The notes under the pieces are model-generated. The model saw only the letters and a program-made list of their open reading frames with translations. It was not told the origin of the DNA and did not search any database. DNA of 64,000 nucleotides from Niastella caeni (GTDB taxonomy: Bacteria > Bacteroidota > Bacteroidia > Chitinophagales > Chitinophagaceae): NCBI RefSeq assembly GCF_004834005.1, contig NZ_STFF01000003.1, positions 62,001 through 126,000 on the forward strand, given 5' to 3'. Both the position numbers and the translations under genes were made by a program. Position 1 is the stretch's first letter. Every line of letters begins with the position of its first letter. Below, one piece after another: positions 47,401 to 57,852 of this stretch.

Positions 47401-48968
47401 GTAACCAAACCTATAGCCTGACTATGCGCCTGCGATGGCATAGCTGCCACATGCCGGTTAAAACCGGCATCAAGCAAGCCATTATATGCAGTAGAGTATG
47501 TTGTGTTGGTCCAGCTATAATTATCATAATACATTTTAGTGAGAGCAATGAAGGTAACCCCTGAAGGAAGGGGATTTTTGTTTACTGTAATGCCATCAAC
47601 TACAGATTCATTGTCGCTGGAGGTTTGCGTTGTTACAGCCTGCTGCAATGCTGAAGCAGAGCCGATGTTCCAGTTCATGATCCCCGTCATCACGGGCCGG
47701 TTAAACCCATCGTATAAAGTAGCGGCCCATTGTCCCTTGTCGCGCAAACTGGCATCCTGGATAAACACGGCGCGGTCGCGCACATCATATACCATATATA
47801 CCCAACCGGAGCCGGGTACTTTTTTGGCGATCATTCGCTTTTTGGCATCATATTCATACCGAAAACAAAGCTCATTAATGATATCTGGCGTCAGTTGCCA
47901 GTTGTTGGTCAGCAACTGCGCCACTGCTTTTGGCGGGATCACAAAACGCAACTGGCCCAGATCATCATATACATAGTAAGTGCATAGATAACCAACATAC
48001 GCCGTTTCGATGGTTGTCGCACTCACAATTTCTGCCGTGAAATTACCATCAGATACAAATTCAAGATCAAGTGTAATGCTGTTATATGCCTGGTGCAAAC
48101 CGGTTTGAAGGCCGGTTAATGTAAGGTCTGCCAGCAATCCGGAAGAAGGCGTCACTACGGCTGTATTATCACCTGACTCCACTTTTTTTAACACCACCAG
48201 CCCATCCTTATCTTTATACTCTATCACCTTGTTGCCTGCTTCATCGGTGGTTCCATTTTTATACAACTCCCCGGCAGCATAGGTAGTCGCTGCAATAAAG
48301 GGAATATTCGTTGTTACATCATTATTAATGTAGGTCAGTGAGTTGTTGGTGATATTCCAAATTCTCACCCCATCAGCCGCCGTGTTCACCAGGTAATCCT
48401 TGCCTATGCCCCTATTGCTACCGGCCCAATTATTACCCGGCGCCATCGTTTTAACCACCCGTTTTAACGGGGATGCTTCATAATCGATCTTACCATAATA
48501 CACCTGCTCATCGGGATACTGCACCTGCATGAACGTTTTTTGCGCATTGAACGGATCGATTTTAAACAATCCGTTACTTTCTGTTGATACATACGGCTGG
48601 TACTTGAATGATTCTCTTCCATAATCATCATACACCACCGGCGCTACCAGGTCCTTTGCCTGCGGGGAAATTTGCCGGTTCACGGTTTGCAACGGCCGCC
48701 CTAACCCATCTATATATTGTGTAGTTTGCTTTACATCCTGATAACCGGCGGTTACCATTGCACCAGGATCGCTGACAGGTCCCATGGCATCCCACAGGCG
48801 CACATAGTTCACTTTTACACTACCGCTTATCACTGGCAAAGGTTGCACTGAAGGGGTGGAAACTCCTGCTGCAGCAGGACGGTTTTGTTGTTGCGCCTGA
48901 GCAGAACTTACAAATATGTTTAACATTACTGAAAATGCTACGAAATACAGGGCAGTTGTTCTGAACAT
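44382..48968 (-). CDS. RHS-2: secreted DUF6443/RHS protein with gluzincin-like tip
   Basis: The ATG at 48968 gives 1528 residues with a signal peptide ending AQAQQQ (near 26); its leader TCAACCAACC is shared with RHS-3. DUF6443 region about 30-150, YD repeats to about 1000, core ending near 1321 ([21 protein letters not shown]). The unique tip of about 207 residues contains GHEVKHT (HExxH at 1466-1470) and, 37 residues on, [10 protein letters not shown], a pattern of zinc metallopeptidases whose third ligand is the Glu of ExxA. Much of the body is near-identical to RHS-1 or RHS-3, while the tip is unrelated to theirs. A small exported protein gene overlaps its 3' end. Confidence 0.85.
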   Translation of the reverse strand: MFRTTALYFVAFSVMLNIFVSSAQAQQQNRPAAAGVSTPSVQPLPVISGSVKVNYVRLWDAMGPVSDPGAMVTAGYQDVKQTTQYIDGLGRPLQTVNRQISPQAKDLVAPVVYDDYGRESFKYQPYVSTESNGLFKIDPFNAQKTFMQVQYPDEQVYYGKIDYEASPLKRVVKTMAPGNNWAGSNRGIGKDYLVNTAADGVRIWNITNNSLTYINNDVTTNIPFIAATTYAAGELYKNGTTDEAGNKVIEYKDKDGLVVLKKVESGDNTAVVTPSSGLLADLTLTGLQTGLHQAYNSITLDLEFVSDGNFTAEIVSATTIETAYVGYLCTYYVYDDLGQLRFVIPPKAVAQLLTNNWQLTPDIINELCFRYEYDAKKRMIAKKVPGSGWVYMVYDVRDRAVFIQDASLRDKGQWAATLYDGFNRPVMTGIMNWNIGSASALQQAVTTQTSSDNESVVDGITVNKNPLPSGVTFIALTKMYYDNYSWTNTTYSTAYNGLLDAGFNRHVAAMPSQAHSQAIGLVTGSKVRVITDPNNLSAGNWLTTVNFYDNRKRLIQTHSQTLKGNDILTNLYDFTGKVLCVYLDHANPAGTPASVHVKTGMEYDHGGRLKKVWKMLNDDGKKVVIAENEYDELGQLKNKNLGHKKDINGNYTSVPIETLDYSYNIRGWMTGVNKDYSNANGTDRWFGMELNYDKGFDQSQYNGNLAGTKWRSKGDGERRAYGYTYDKANRLLGADFTQFAGSSYTDHATINFDMVMGNGTDVNAAYDENGNIKAMKHWGLKLTNSQVIDDLQYSYFNNGNKLSSVTDNAPAQTGASLGDFTDNNTSGNDYGYDVNGNMLSDKNKKLAGSTGIDLTSGGAIRYNHLNLPWQINVENGNKGTITYIYDATGAKLKKIAFEKSATVTYNNSSFTSDITTTTSYVSGMVYESKSYDNGSLSALNYTDKLQFMRHEEGRIRYIDATGTTAAHYEYDYFVKDHLGDIRMVLTEEQKQDIYPAATLEGDVNTSTDAAYIEKGYYNINSAYVVSSSVATGISTYQNNNGNPPYNNNPNSNPTANSTKLYQLNATTNKAGLGMTLKVMAGDQINIFGKSYWFNNGGNYSDKYPIPVNSILDAFLGTPAMFGKGLTTVGISTTPLVDALDAFRTRNDGTSTPWAYINWIFFDEQFNFAGGGFDRIGSNGVVKDHNNVTIPTLTAPKNGYVFVYCSNESQYNVFFDNLQVIHSRGPLLEETHYYPFGLTMTGISSKASGKLDNKYEYNGKEKQEREFSDGSGLEWYDYGARMYDAQIGRWHVIDPLSEKYYSISPYAYTANNPITYIDIDGNVIGNPNDPQVKRYQAVLSKTEAGRQLWNSMETSTRTIFIFEHKASKNDVVGTAMKATNTQGLTSPKNEYDKLKNTGIVKEADHLNSDNFTFNAETGNYDKTSEWDNTIVSISYDALKSEALQIALDYNVDGATAMEMAINKIVGHEVKHTLQKSEDWKPKEKGKDGKYKEQKKAKSKDYDDREHEKEANAAAGDVQNEYMHDNNIRH
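47836..48218. repeat. 383-base perfect duplicate shared with RHS-1 (copy in RHS-2)
   Basis: By line-by-line comparison this stretch is identical to 53015-53397 over 383 bases without an indel. Identity ends at single differences on both sides and then declines. It encodes part of the YD shell region. Confidence 0.9.
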
Positions 48969-49060
48969 GGTTGGTTGACTTATTTGTACGGCCGGCACAA
49001 TTGGGCCGACGATTTTTTGTAACAATGACGTTTTGATCTTTTACATCGGGATTATTTGAT

Positions 49061-49513
49061 TCACAGATCACGCGGGAATAAAAACAATCCTTTCTGCCTA
49101 TCTGTTACCGGTTTAAAATTTTGTTTTATAAACCGCTCCAGAGAACGAACGTTTTCGATAGAATATATTTTATTGTTTAAGATCATTTTTTCGCCGATAT
49201 AAGCGATTCCGTATCTCGTTACCAGCTTACTACCGTGATAAATATTCATTACAATTCTTAATTCGTAAGTATGTTTCTTATGGACGCGTCCAACATATTT
49301 CCCTTTTAAACTATCTTCTATGATTCCCTTCAACTGGCCTATTAATACACGGTCGCTGATAGGATAAGGATCGGCATTTCTATTAATTGAATAAAAATCA
49401 ACGTTAGCATGGGTTGTTGCCTGAAGCGGGATATAGTACAGTGCGGCACTATCCTGGGCATACCCAAGGGTATACCACCCTGTAAACAATATGATGAAAA
49501 GATATATTTTCAT
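49061..49513 (-). CDS. Small exported protein after RHS-1, candidate immunity protein
   Basis: A 150-residue protein with a signal peptide ending GYAQ (residue 20). The mature part is mixed alpha/beta (HTYELRIVMNIYHGSKLVTRYG, IENVRSLERFIKQNFKPV) and resembles no family I recognise. Its ATG shares one base with the TAA of the RHS-1 gene (TAATG), which couples translation. By position it is the immunity gene for the RHS-1 tip; export again points to a periplasmic or surface target. No sequence similarity to the small proteins behind RHS-2 or RHS-3 is apparent, as expected for tip-specific immunity. Confidence 0.65.
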   Translation of the reverse strand: MKIYLFIILFTGWYTLGYAQDSAALYYIPLQATTHANVDFYSINRNADPYPISDRVLIGQLKGIIEDSLKGKYVGRVHKKHTYELRIVMNIYHGSKLVTRYGIAYIGEKMILNNKIYSIENVRSLERFIKQNFKPVTDRQKGLFLFPRDL

Positions 49514-52500
49514 TAATTACCTTTTTGTATTTTAGGAAGGCCCTTTTGACCAGCTGCTTCAAACATTTGTGCTTCCGTAGGTGGCAGACCCACCATTTTT
49601 GTTGAAGTAGGCCCGGCCGTATAAATAGCAAAATTGAAATGATTAGTGCTTACAGTTTCGCCATTACTTTTATGCGCTTTTGCAAAATTGGTTTCCGAGC
49701 CCTCAATAACTCTTTTTTCTTCTTTATTGCTGTAATTTTTATCCGGAATTTTTCGATTCTTATCATACTCTCCCGGATGCAAAGCTTCTTCTACAAAGTG
49801 ATCTAATTCATGCAGCAACCCTAACGCCGGAGACTGGGTTCCAATTACCTTCCGTTTGGTAATATCTTTATTTTGTGCTGTAGCATCCGATAATATCGCA
49901 CTTCCAACTCTTGGATCCCATAAAACTAAGGTTTCTCCATTATCACCGACATCCGGAATTGCCATTCCCTGGTAGTGTGGCTGATATTTAATTAATGCAG
50001 TGGCTTTATCTGTAGTAACCGCTTCCTGAAATACTTTGTCGTCCTTAAGGTAGTTAAATGCTTCGTAAACAGCCTTAACAAATTTATTATTTATATCTTT
50101 TAATTTTTCGATATCTTTTATCGACGAGATGGTGATTTTCTGTTCCTTATCATTTTCATCCCGGTACGATACTACTACATCTTGGCCATCGGGATCAATA
50201 ACAGAGATCGGGTTATCAATGCCATAAACATAAGGAGACACCGGTGCATACTTATCGGCCATAGGGTCAATAACATGCCAGGCACCAATTTGCGCATCAT
50301 ACATTCTTGCGCCATAGTCATACCAGTCTAACCCGCTACCATCACTGAACTCTTTTTCCTGTTTTTCCTTGCCATTATACTCATTCTTATTATCCAGTTT
50401 ACCTATTGCCTGGCTGCTTATGCCTGCAATGGTCAACCCAAAGGGATAATAATGGGTTTCCTCCAGTAACGGTCCGGGATAATGGGTTACTGCGAGATCG
50501 TCGAAGTATACATCCCAGTATTCGGTTTCATTGCTTACGTAAATAAATAAATAGCCGTTTTTAGTGATGTTGATCCCAGGGTATGCCAGAGGATTTACCT
50601 GTTCAGCTCCACCTACCGGTATGGCATTACTTTGAGGAAAGGTACCTACGTATTTAAATTGTTCATCAACCAGCACCCAGTTCAGGTATGCCTTGGGTTT
50701 ATTAGGTATGTCCTGATTTTTATTTTGCCGGAAAGTACTTAAAGCTCCCAATAATGGACTGGAAGCGGGATCACTTAATTCAGCCAGGGTTCCTTTTGTT
50801 ACACCTGAGGCAGATACAATACCACCTGCCAGTGAGGAAAGAATATCGTTCAATACGTTAACGGTCCCTCCCGGATTGGCTTGGTCGTGATAAAAAGATT
50901 TAACCCCTACATCCACCACATCACCCGCCATCACTTTTAATACAATGGCCGGCCCTTTCTTCTGACTGCTCCCATTCACTTTTGCTACAACCAGATTAGG
51001 ATCTGTTGCCGAACCGCCAACCGGATAACCTGCAGTTTGGGCTGAAAACTCACTGGCAGCCAGATTACTGAATAACTGGTTTTCCTGGTTTCGTATCGCA
51101 TTACCGGCGCCGTTTTCCATGGTAGCCATATATCCAAACTGCTCCTTTTGTTCCGATAGTACCATACGCACATCACCCAGGTGGTCTTTTACAAAATAAT
51201 CATATTCAAACCGGGCCGCTGCTGTTCCTGTTGCTTCTATATACCTGATGCGACCTTCCTCTTGAATTATAAACTGCAGTTTGTCGGTATAATTTAATGC
51301 AACTAAATTACTGTTTGAATATGTTTTGCTTTCATACACCATGCCGGTAACATAGTTGATAGTGGTGGTAATATCACTGGTATAATCGGTATTATTATAT
51401 TTGACTGTGGCACCTTTATCAAAAGTTATTTTTTGCAACTTTATACCATTGGCGTCATAAATAAACGTAATGGTCCCTTTGTTACCTCCGCCTATTTGTA
51501 TCTGCCAGGGGAGGTTCAAATGATTATACCTGATCGCCCCGCCAGTTACGTCAACATCAGTGGGGCCCGCCATTTTCTTATTCAGGTCTGCGATCATGTT
51601 TCCGTTGGCATCATAGCCATAATCGTTACTATTCTTGTTATTGTCTGTAAAATCGCCTAACCCCCAACTTCCCCCAACTACCCCCGAGGCATCAACCGCA
51701 TTATCTGATATATATCGTAGTTTATTACCTTTTTTATGATACTCATACTGCAGATCATCAATGAGCGTACTATTACCCAATTTCAAGCCCCATTGTTTCA
51801 TAGCCTTGATATTGCCATTCTCATCATAGGCCGATGAAACGGTAAGTCCATCTCCCATCACTATATCAAACTTCATAGTTGGATGATCGATGTAAGTTGT
51901 TCCATCAAACTGAGAAAAGTCTGCGCCTAATATCCGTTTTAATGGATCATAGGAATAGCCAAAGGCTCTCTGTATACCATCGCCTTTGCTGCGCCATTTG
52001 GCGCCGGCAATGTTACCAGTGTATTGATTTATCTGGAATCCTTTGTCATAATTCAATTCCATGCCAAACCAGGGTTCCAGCCCATTCACTATATTGGTCC
52101 CATTCGCATACGCTTTATTGATGCCGGTCAGTAGACCACGGATATTGTAAGAATAATTCAATACTTCAATAGGATCATTAGTGGGAGCAGTATAGTTACC
52201 GGTTAGTTCTTTTTTGTGGCCCAACTGTTTGTTTTTCATCTGTCCCAGTTCATCATACTCGTTTTTAACAATCAGCGTTTTTTTACTCGCATCATCATTG
52301 ATCGTTTTCCACACTTCCTGTAACCGGCCGGCATGATCATATGTAAAGTTGCTTTTTACGTGAACACTGGCGGGTGTTCCACCTGGACCAGTATGATCCT
52401 GATAGGCACAGATCACTTTGCCGGTAAAATCATACCGGTTGGTGATTATATCAGTTCCTTTGTGGGTTTCCTGGTACACCTGTATCACCCGGTTGCGGTT

Positions 52501-54141
52501 GTCATAAAAATTGACCGTTGTAAGCCAGTCGCCTGCAGCCAGGTTATCAGGATCCACAATTTTTCTTGCTTGCATTCCAGTGATCAGGGAAATAGTTGTT
52601 GTATGCGCCTGCGATGGCATGGCTACTGCATGTAAATTAGAACCGGCATCTAATAAACTATTGTATGCAGTCGTATATGTTTTATTGGTCCAACTATAAT
52701 AATCATAATGAGTTTTAGTCAGTGCAGTGAAGGTAGCGCCTGATGGAATTGGGTTTTTATTTATGGTTATGCCTTCAATGGTAACTGCGTTGTCACTGGT
52801 GGTTTGCGCTGTTACAGCCAGTTGTAATGCAGTCGGGTTACCGCTATAACCGGCCATTATACCGGTTATGACAGGCCGGTTCAATGCATCATATAGGGTT
52901 ACTTTCCATTGACTTTTTCCGTACAGGTTACCATCCTGCATAAACACTAACCGGTCGCGCACATCATATACCATATATACCCAGCCGGAGCCAGGTACTT
53001 TTTTGGCGATCATGCGCTTTTTGGCATCATATTCATACCGAAAACAAAGCTCATTAATGATATCTGGCGTCAGTTGCCAGTTGTTGGTCAGCAACTGCGC
53101 CACTGCTTTTGGCGGGATCACAAAACGCAACTGGCCCAGATCATCATATACATAGTAAGTGCATAGATAACCAACATACGCCGTTTCGATGGTTGTCGCA
53201 CTCACAATTTCTGCCGTGAAATTACCATCAGATACAAATTCAAGATCAAGTGTAATGCTGTTATATGCCTGGTGCAAACCGGTTTGAAGGCCGGTTAATG
53301 TAAGGTCTGCCAGCAATCCGGAAGAAGGCGTCACTACGGCTGTATTATCACCTGACTCCACTTTTTTTAACACCACCAGCCCATCCTTATCTTTATATTC
53401 TATCACCTTATTACCCGCTTCATTGGTGGTAATAGTTTTAAATAGCTCCCCTGCCCCATAATTAGTAGAAATAAACGGAATGTTCGTAGATATATCATGC
53501 TGGCTATAGGTTAACGGATCACTGGCAATATTCCAGATGCGCACGGCATCAGCCGCCGTGTTCACCTGATAATCTATAGCTATACCCCTGTTGCTACCGG
53601 CCCAGGCATCACCAGGCGTCATAGTTTTAACCACCCGGTTTAACGGGGATGCTTCATAATCGATCTTACCATAATATACCTGCTCATCGGCATACTGCAC
53701 TTGCATGAATGCCTTTTGTGCATTAAACGGATCCATTTTGAAAAGGCCGTTATTATCAGTGGATACATACGGCAGGTACTTGAATGATTCTCGTCCAAAA
53801 TCATCATACACTACAGGCGCCACCATGTCTTTTGCCTGTGGGGTAATTTGCCGGCTTACGGTTTGCAATGGGCGCCCTAGTCCATCAACATATTGCGTGG
53901 TTTGCTTTGCATCCTGATAGGTTGCATTCACCAGGCTATTAGGATCTGTAACAGGCCCCTTGGCTTCCCAGGTACGTATATAGTTCACCTTTATTCCTCC
54001 CGCATAAACAGGAACCGGGGCTACATTTGGCGTAAAAGCAACAGGCGCAACCGGACGATTTTGTTGTTGAGCAAATGCGCAATGGCTGCCAATAACAAAT
54101 ACAACTCCAATCGCAATATGAAAAGCCGGAATTTTAAACAT
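49513..54141 (-). CDS. RHS-1: secreted DUF6443/RHS protein with HELDH metallopeptidase-like tip
   Basis: A 1542-residue protein. Signal peptide ends CAFAQQQ (near 25). DUF6443 about 28-150, YD repeats to about 1000, core about 1223-1321 ([21 protein letters not shown]). The region before the core (about 1040-1220) differs from that of RHS-2 and RHS-3, which share another version. The tip of about 221 residues has [12 protein letters not shown] (HExxH at 1444-1448) and, 32-35 residues later, [16 protein letters not shown] with candidate third-ligand glutamates. This layout recalls M91/NleD-type zinc effectors found in RHS tips. It follows the first DUF5977 protein by 27 bases and is coupled to a small exported protein gene. 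Confidence 0.85.
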   Translation of the reverse strand: MFKIPAFHIAIGVVFVIGSHCAFAQQQNRPVAPVAFTPNVAPVPVYAGGIKVNYIRTWEAKGPVTDPNSLVNATYQDAKQTTQYVDGLGRPLQTVSRQITPQAKDMVAPVVYDDFGRESFKYLPYVSTDNNGLFKMDPFNAQKAFMQVQYADEQVYYGKIDYEASPLNRVVKTMTPGDAWAGSNRGIAIDYQVNTAADAVRIWNIASDPLTYSQHDISTNIPFISTNYGAGELFKTITTNEAGNKVIEYKDKDGLVVLKKVESGDNTAVVTPSSGLLADLTLTGLQTGLHQAYNSITLDLEFVSDGNFTAEIVSATTIETAYVGYLCTYYVYDDLGQLRFVIPPKAVAQLLTNNWQLTPDIINELCFRYEYDAKKRMIAKKVPGSGWVYMVYDVRDRLVFMQDGNLYGKSQWKVTLYDALNRPVITGIMAGYSGNPTALQLAVTAQTTSDNAVTIEGITINKNPIPSGATFTALTKTHYDYYSWTNKTYTTAYNSLLDAGSNLHAVAMPSQAHTTTISLITGMQARKIVDPDNLAAGDWLTTVNFYDNRNRVIQVYQETHKGTDIITNRYDFTGKVICAYQDHTGPGGTPASVHVKSNFTYDHAGRLQEVWKTINDDASKKTLIVKNEYDELGQMKNKQLGHKKELTGNYTAPTNDPIEVLNYSYNIRGLLTGINKAYANGTNIVNGLEPWFGMELNYDKGFQINQYTGNIAGAKWRSKGDGIQRAFGYSYDPLKRILGADFSQFDGTTYIDHPTMKFDIVMGDGLTVSSAYDENGNIKAMKQWGLKLGNSTLIDDLQYEYHKKGNKLRYISDNAVDASGVVGGSWGLGDFTDNNKNSNDYGYDANGNMIADLNKKMAGPTDVDVTGGAIRYNHLNLPWQIQIGGGNKGTITFIYDANGIKLQKITFDKGATVKYNNTDYTSDITTTINYVTGMVYESKTYSNSNLVALNYTDKLQFIIQEEGRIRYIEATGTAAARFEYDYFVKDHLGDVRMVLSEQKEQFGYMATMENGAGNAIRNQENQLFSNLAASEFSAQTAGYPVGGSATDPNLVVAKVNGSSQKKGPAIVLKVMAGDVVDVGVKSFYHDQANPGGTVNVLNDILSSLAGGIVSASGVTKGTLAELSDPASSPLLGALSTFRQNKNQDIPNKPKAYLNWVLVDEQFKYVGTFPQSNAIPVGGAEQVNPLAYPGINITKNGYLFIYVSNETEYWDVYFDDLAVTHYPGPLLEETHYYPFGLTIAGISSQAIGKLDNKNEYNGKEKQEKEFSDGSGLDWYDYGARMYDAQIGAWHVIDPMADKYAPVSPYVYGIDNPISVIDPDGQDVVVSYRDENDKEQKITISSIKDIEKLKDINNKFVKAVYEAFNYLKDDKVFQEAVTTDKATALIKYQPHYQGMAIPDVGDNGETLVLWDPRVGSAILSDATAQNKDITKRKVIGTQSPALGLLHELDHFVEEALHPGEYDKNRKIPDKNYSNKEEKRVIEGSETNFAKAHKSNGETVSTNHFNFAIYTAGPTSTKMVGLPPTEAQMFEAAGQKGLPKIQKGN
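53015..53397. repeat. 383-base perfect duplicate shared with RHS-2 (copy in RHS-1)
   Basis: Identical to 47836-48218 over 383 bases, at a constant offset of 5179. See the partner copy. The surrounding sequence of the two genes is clearly more diverged, so the tract looks like a recent gene-conversion event. Confidence 0.9.
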
Positions 54142-54168
54142 AACTAGTTATTTAGGAAAAGGTGGTTA

Positions 54169-57100
54169 CTAATAGTCAGATATTTCTATAGTTCCGCTGT
54201 AATCGAGGTATACATCAGATGCTGAAAAAGAATGTATTCCAGCCTGGTGTGCGCTTCCGATATAGAACTCATACAATTCACTTCCGCCGGCAGGTGTAAC
54301 ATTTATGGTTATGTTATACGTACCTACAGGGATCTGTCCTAACAGTACGCCTCCGCCGGAAGGCCCCAACGTATATTGATAAACGGTGCCAGTAGACGTA
54401 TTGGTAAAGGTTGCCGTAAATGTTTTCGAAGTAAAGTTGCTGTTTTTAACATCAACTATTGTAGGAATAGGATTGCAGGCACCATACTGATTAGCACCGG
54501 CCTGACCATTGGCATCTACTTCGTTTTGCGCTAGTTGATCTACATATGCCTGACTAATAAGAGAGCTGTATTTTTCGGCGGGCACAGAATATACATATCC
54601 ACCGCCCGTATAACCTGCTCCACAGTTTTGTCGTACAAAGTAACCAGATTTGGCTACATTATAATATACTGTGGGCGTACATGTACCAACTGCATTTGCA
54701 TGCGACTGACCGTTGGCGTTCACTTCATCCATCGCTTTTTGGTCTGCGTCTGCCTGGCTAATAGTTGAAGTATACTTTCCCGGCGCTACTCCATAGGATA
54801 CAACACTCCCTGAATAACCGGTACTGCAACCTTGTTTAGTAAATCTGCCTACAGTAGCCGCATTTATGTAAATAGGGGCGCCTGTACAATTCTCTGGTTG
54901 ACCTGCATAATTATAGCATATTTTTTTTATTGCATTTCCATCCTGGTCACGAACTAAAACCAACCGGCCAAACGCATCATATTCATAATATGTAGTATGG
55001 TTTCCGGCATCCGTTTGGCTGGTTATACCAATTAATGGCTTGTAAGTAAAAGTTTTAACAAGGGCTATCGGGAAATTCACCCGTATTTTGTTCAGCTCAG
55101 TCCTTAAGGCCTGATCATCGGAAGGGTTCTGAAGAATACTTTGGTTCAATACACCTATTACGTCATTATATGATGCACCTGTTACCTCCGCTACGGGGTA
55201 CGTATTATTATACCCCCATACATACACTATTTTCACATCATTCTCTTTTGATACAGATGTTATATTCCCTTCATTATCGTAAGAGTGGAACCGAAGCCTG
55301 ATTTCCCCGGCATTATTGAATGTTTTGGTTTCAACAGTTTGTGGTTCAATTAGTGAAGTTCCCCAGAAATTATAATTGGTTTTTGTAGATTCGAGAAAGC
55401 TATTGTTCTTATATTTCTGCTGTTCAATTACCGGCGAAATAATGTGTTTGCCAATCATTGCATCATATACTGCAATGCCGGCAAAATCATGCGGGTATTT
55501 CATTTGGGTCTTTCGTTCATCTCCATGACTATTATTATAATAAACATCAGTCGGAAATCCGTGATCGGGTGATGAATAAGTGAAATTCTTAGTAGTTACA
55601 ATTACGTTACCATCTTTATCTTTTTCCACGTTATACTCACGGACCAATTTCATGGCGCCGACCTCTATGGAGTCATCGAAATAATAGAAATAGGAACTCA
55701 TAGGAGCGCCCAGGGCATACCCGTCACCACCACATGCAGTGGAGGGTCGCTGATTCTTTTCCTGCACCAGCGTTCCCGTTACGATTCTCTTGGCACGGTA
55801 ATCATCGTATACATTGGAGGTAGATTTTACCAGTTCATATTTTCCGTTCACCAACTTATAATGAAATACGCCACCTAAAAGCCCTCTTCGCCATGACCTG
55901 TCCAGAAAATGTTGATTCTGATATCTTTCAGAGATTACCGGATAAACGATATCCCGCTGTGCTTCATAAGTATAAGTTGTTTTAAGGCTTCCCGCAATGC
56001 CATCGGTATACTCATCTACGATCTGGTAAAGCACCGGGCTGCCATTATGGTTTTGCAAAGACACTATGGGATTGCTTACATAAATTGTAGAATTAGACAT
56101 ATATGAGATACAGTTCGAAGTATTTACCCAGGTAATATTCTGCAGATAGCTGTACTTTCCATAAGCATCCATATCAATATACAACATATCATTCGTGTAT
56201 TCATATCGCTTGATCACCGGTGTTGAAGCGTCATCAGCCTTTGATATAATGCGATAAATCCTAAGCCCGCCTGATATTTCGGGGGCGCCGAATTGCTCAC
56301 CTGTAACATTGCTTTTATACTCAAAAGAAGTATAACCACCCGTGGGATAGGTAATTTTATTCAATATACATGCTTTCGCGAAGGTCTCATTGGGTGTTCT
56401 GTTAGCGGCAATATCAGGAGAACGCAGGTAGGGAATAAGATGGTGATTTTGCAGTTGACCGTTATAATATCCCCAAAAATCAACGGCATAAGACGGGTGC
56501 TGGAAAGCATCTGTACCACCAAAATATGGCGGCAATATCTTATCCTCGTTATAAGAAAAAGTATTATAACCTGATAAGACCCCGTTGGCATCATATACGT
56601 TCAATGCGTCTAATTTCAGCCTGTAATTGTATTTATTATTCGCATAGCCCGAATAAAAGTAAGATTGCACAAACTGGTATTTTTTTAAAGGGGCAACTTC
56701 TGTACCTTTATAAATGCTGATAGCGGCCAACCTGGTATCACGTACATCCAACCTGTCTTCCGCATAATCAAAACTAATGTACCCTTCTTTGAATTTTATC
56801 TTTTTAAGATATACAGGATAATTAATGCTGGAAGAGGCGCTAATCATCGAACCCGACGATCCGCCATTTGCGGAATTGATATCATACTGCCATGAATGGC
56901 TAATCTGTTTATCGTTATAATAATTTATTGAAGTTTCGTATTCGAAAGTAATAATATCCGTACCATCTGCAGATACAATTTTCGAAAGCCACCAGGTTGA
57001 TGGATATGATTCTGCATCAAATATCGTAGCTTCTCTACGATCAAATATATACCTGGTGCCATCGGATCCCACTACCTCATACCAATATCCGGGGGGAAGG

Positions 57101-57696
57101 TTACCAGGATTGTCGTGCCGGATAATTTCATCATCGGAAGCAGAAAGCGCTGTTAAATTCAGCAAATGATCATATACAAACTGGCCGGAGAGGTTGTTAC
57201 CAGCCGAATAAAAATAATTATCCGATTCGTTATCCTTTGCACCTCTTGACGACCTAAGCAAATCATAAAACATGATTGAGCTCGGGGTAGTGTTATCGAT
57301 TTGAGTTTTAGTAGGGTGTAAATGCCGCAAAATACCTTCTGAATTTTCATCAGGCCGTCCTTTCACCGTACGGGTTAGGCCCCCGCCGGCATTTAAGCGC
57401 CAACCCAGCCCAACCACACTGGCAACATCGTTAACGCGTATACCCGAAGCATGATAGGAAATGGAAATGGGCAAACTTAGTTTACCGCTTTTGATCTCAT
57501 ATATTGGCAGATCAATTTTCGGAACCCCCGTGCTGTAATCAACAGGATACTCCCCATACTTCGCAAACGCCTGCGCCTCGGGTGAAGGCGGAATAACGGT
57601 TGGGTGTGCTATGGCATCTGCCGCCGCTTGAGAAATGGCTTTGGTACCGGCGCCAAATAATAAACATGATAATAAAACCAGTCTTGCCTTTTTCAT
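54169..57696 (-). CDS. DUF5977-repeat RHS-like secreted protein (first copy)
   Basis: The ATG at 57696 gives 1175 residues with a signal peptide ending AISQ (near 23). The N-terminal part (FAKYGEYPVDYSTGVPKIDLPI, SISYHASGIRVNDVASVVGLGWRLNAGGG) matches that of the second copy. The YD-like GITSQTDAGNHTTYYEYDAFGRL near residue 920 precedes DUF5977 modules (FTKQGCSTGYSGSVVSYGV; YFVRQNCGAGYTGGGYVYSV; each with ISQ and DANGQ or NANGQ) and a C-terminal beta domain. It is shorter than the second copy because it lacks the carbohydrate-binding-like insert and one module. No toxin tip. It precedes RHS-1 by 27 bases and probably serves the same role toward it as the second copy does toward RHS-3. Confidence 0.8.
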   Translation of the reverse strand: MKKARLVLLSCLLFGAGTKAISQAAADAIAHPTVIPPSPEAQAFAKYGEYPVDYSTGVPKIDLPIYEIKSGKLSLPISISYHASGIRVNDVASVVGLGWRLNAGGGLTRTVKGRPDENSEGILRHLHPTKTQIDNTTPSSIMFYDLLRSSRGAKDNESDNYFYSAGNNLSGQFVYDHLLNLTALSASDDEIIRHDNPGNLPPGYWYEVVGSDGTRYIFDRREATIFDAESYPSTWWLSKIVSADGTDIITFEYETSINYYNDKQISHSWQYDINSANGGSSGSMISASSSINYPVYLKKIKFKEGYISFDYAEDRLDVRDTRLAAISIYKGTEVAPLKKYQFVQSYFYSGYANNKYNYRLKLDALNVYDANGVLSGYNTFSYNEDKILPPYFGGTDAFQHPSYAVDFWGYYNGQLQNHHLIPYLRSPDIAANRTPNETFAKACILNKITYPTGGYTSFEYKSNVTGEQFGAPEISGGLRIYRIISKADDASTPVIKRYEYTNDMLYIDMDAYGKYSYLQNITWVNTSNCISYMSNSTIYVSNPIVSLQNHNGSPVLYQIVDEYTDGIAGSLKTTYTYEAQRDIVYPVISERYQNQHFLDRSWRRGLLGGVFHYKLVNGKYELVKSTSNVYDDYRAKRIVTGTLVQEKNQRPSTACGGDGYALGAPMSSYFYYFDDSIEVGAMKLVREYNVEKDKDGNVIVTTKNFTYSSPDHGFPTDVYYNNSHGDERKTQMKYPHDFAGIAVYDAMIGKHIISPVIEQQKYKNNSFLESTKTNYNFWGTSLIEPQTVETKTFNNAGEIRLRFHSYDNEGNITSVSKENDVKIVYVWGYNNTYPVAEVTGASYNDVIGVLNQSILQNPSDDQALRTELNKIRVNFPIALVKTFTYKPLIGITSQTDAGNHTTYYEYDAFGRLVLVRDQDGNAIKKICYNYAGQPENCTGAPIYINAATVGRFTKQGCSTGYSGSVVSYGVAPGKYTSTISQADADQKAMDEVNANGQSHANAVGTCTPTVYYNVAKSGYFVRQNCGAGYTGGGYVYSVPAEKYSSLISQAYVDQLAQNEVDANGQAGANQYGACNPIPTIVDVKNSNFTSKTFTATFTNTSTGTVYQYTLGPSGGGVLLGQIPVGTYNITINVTPAGGSELYEFYIGSAHQAGIHSFSASDVYLDYSGTIEISDY

Positions 57697-57852
57697 TTTA
57701 CCAGGTATAAATAAGAAATTAATTACGCATTTATTAAAAACCATGCTATATAAAAACTATTAATTTTTCATTTGTTGTTTGCCAGTGTAGCATCAATACC
57801 CAGCTCATTTGGCATGTACTATTCAATAGCCAGCACATTGTCTTTACCTATT

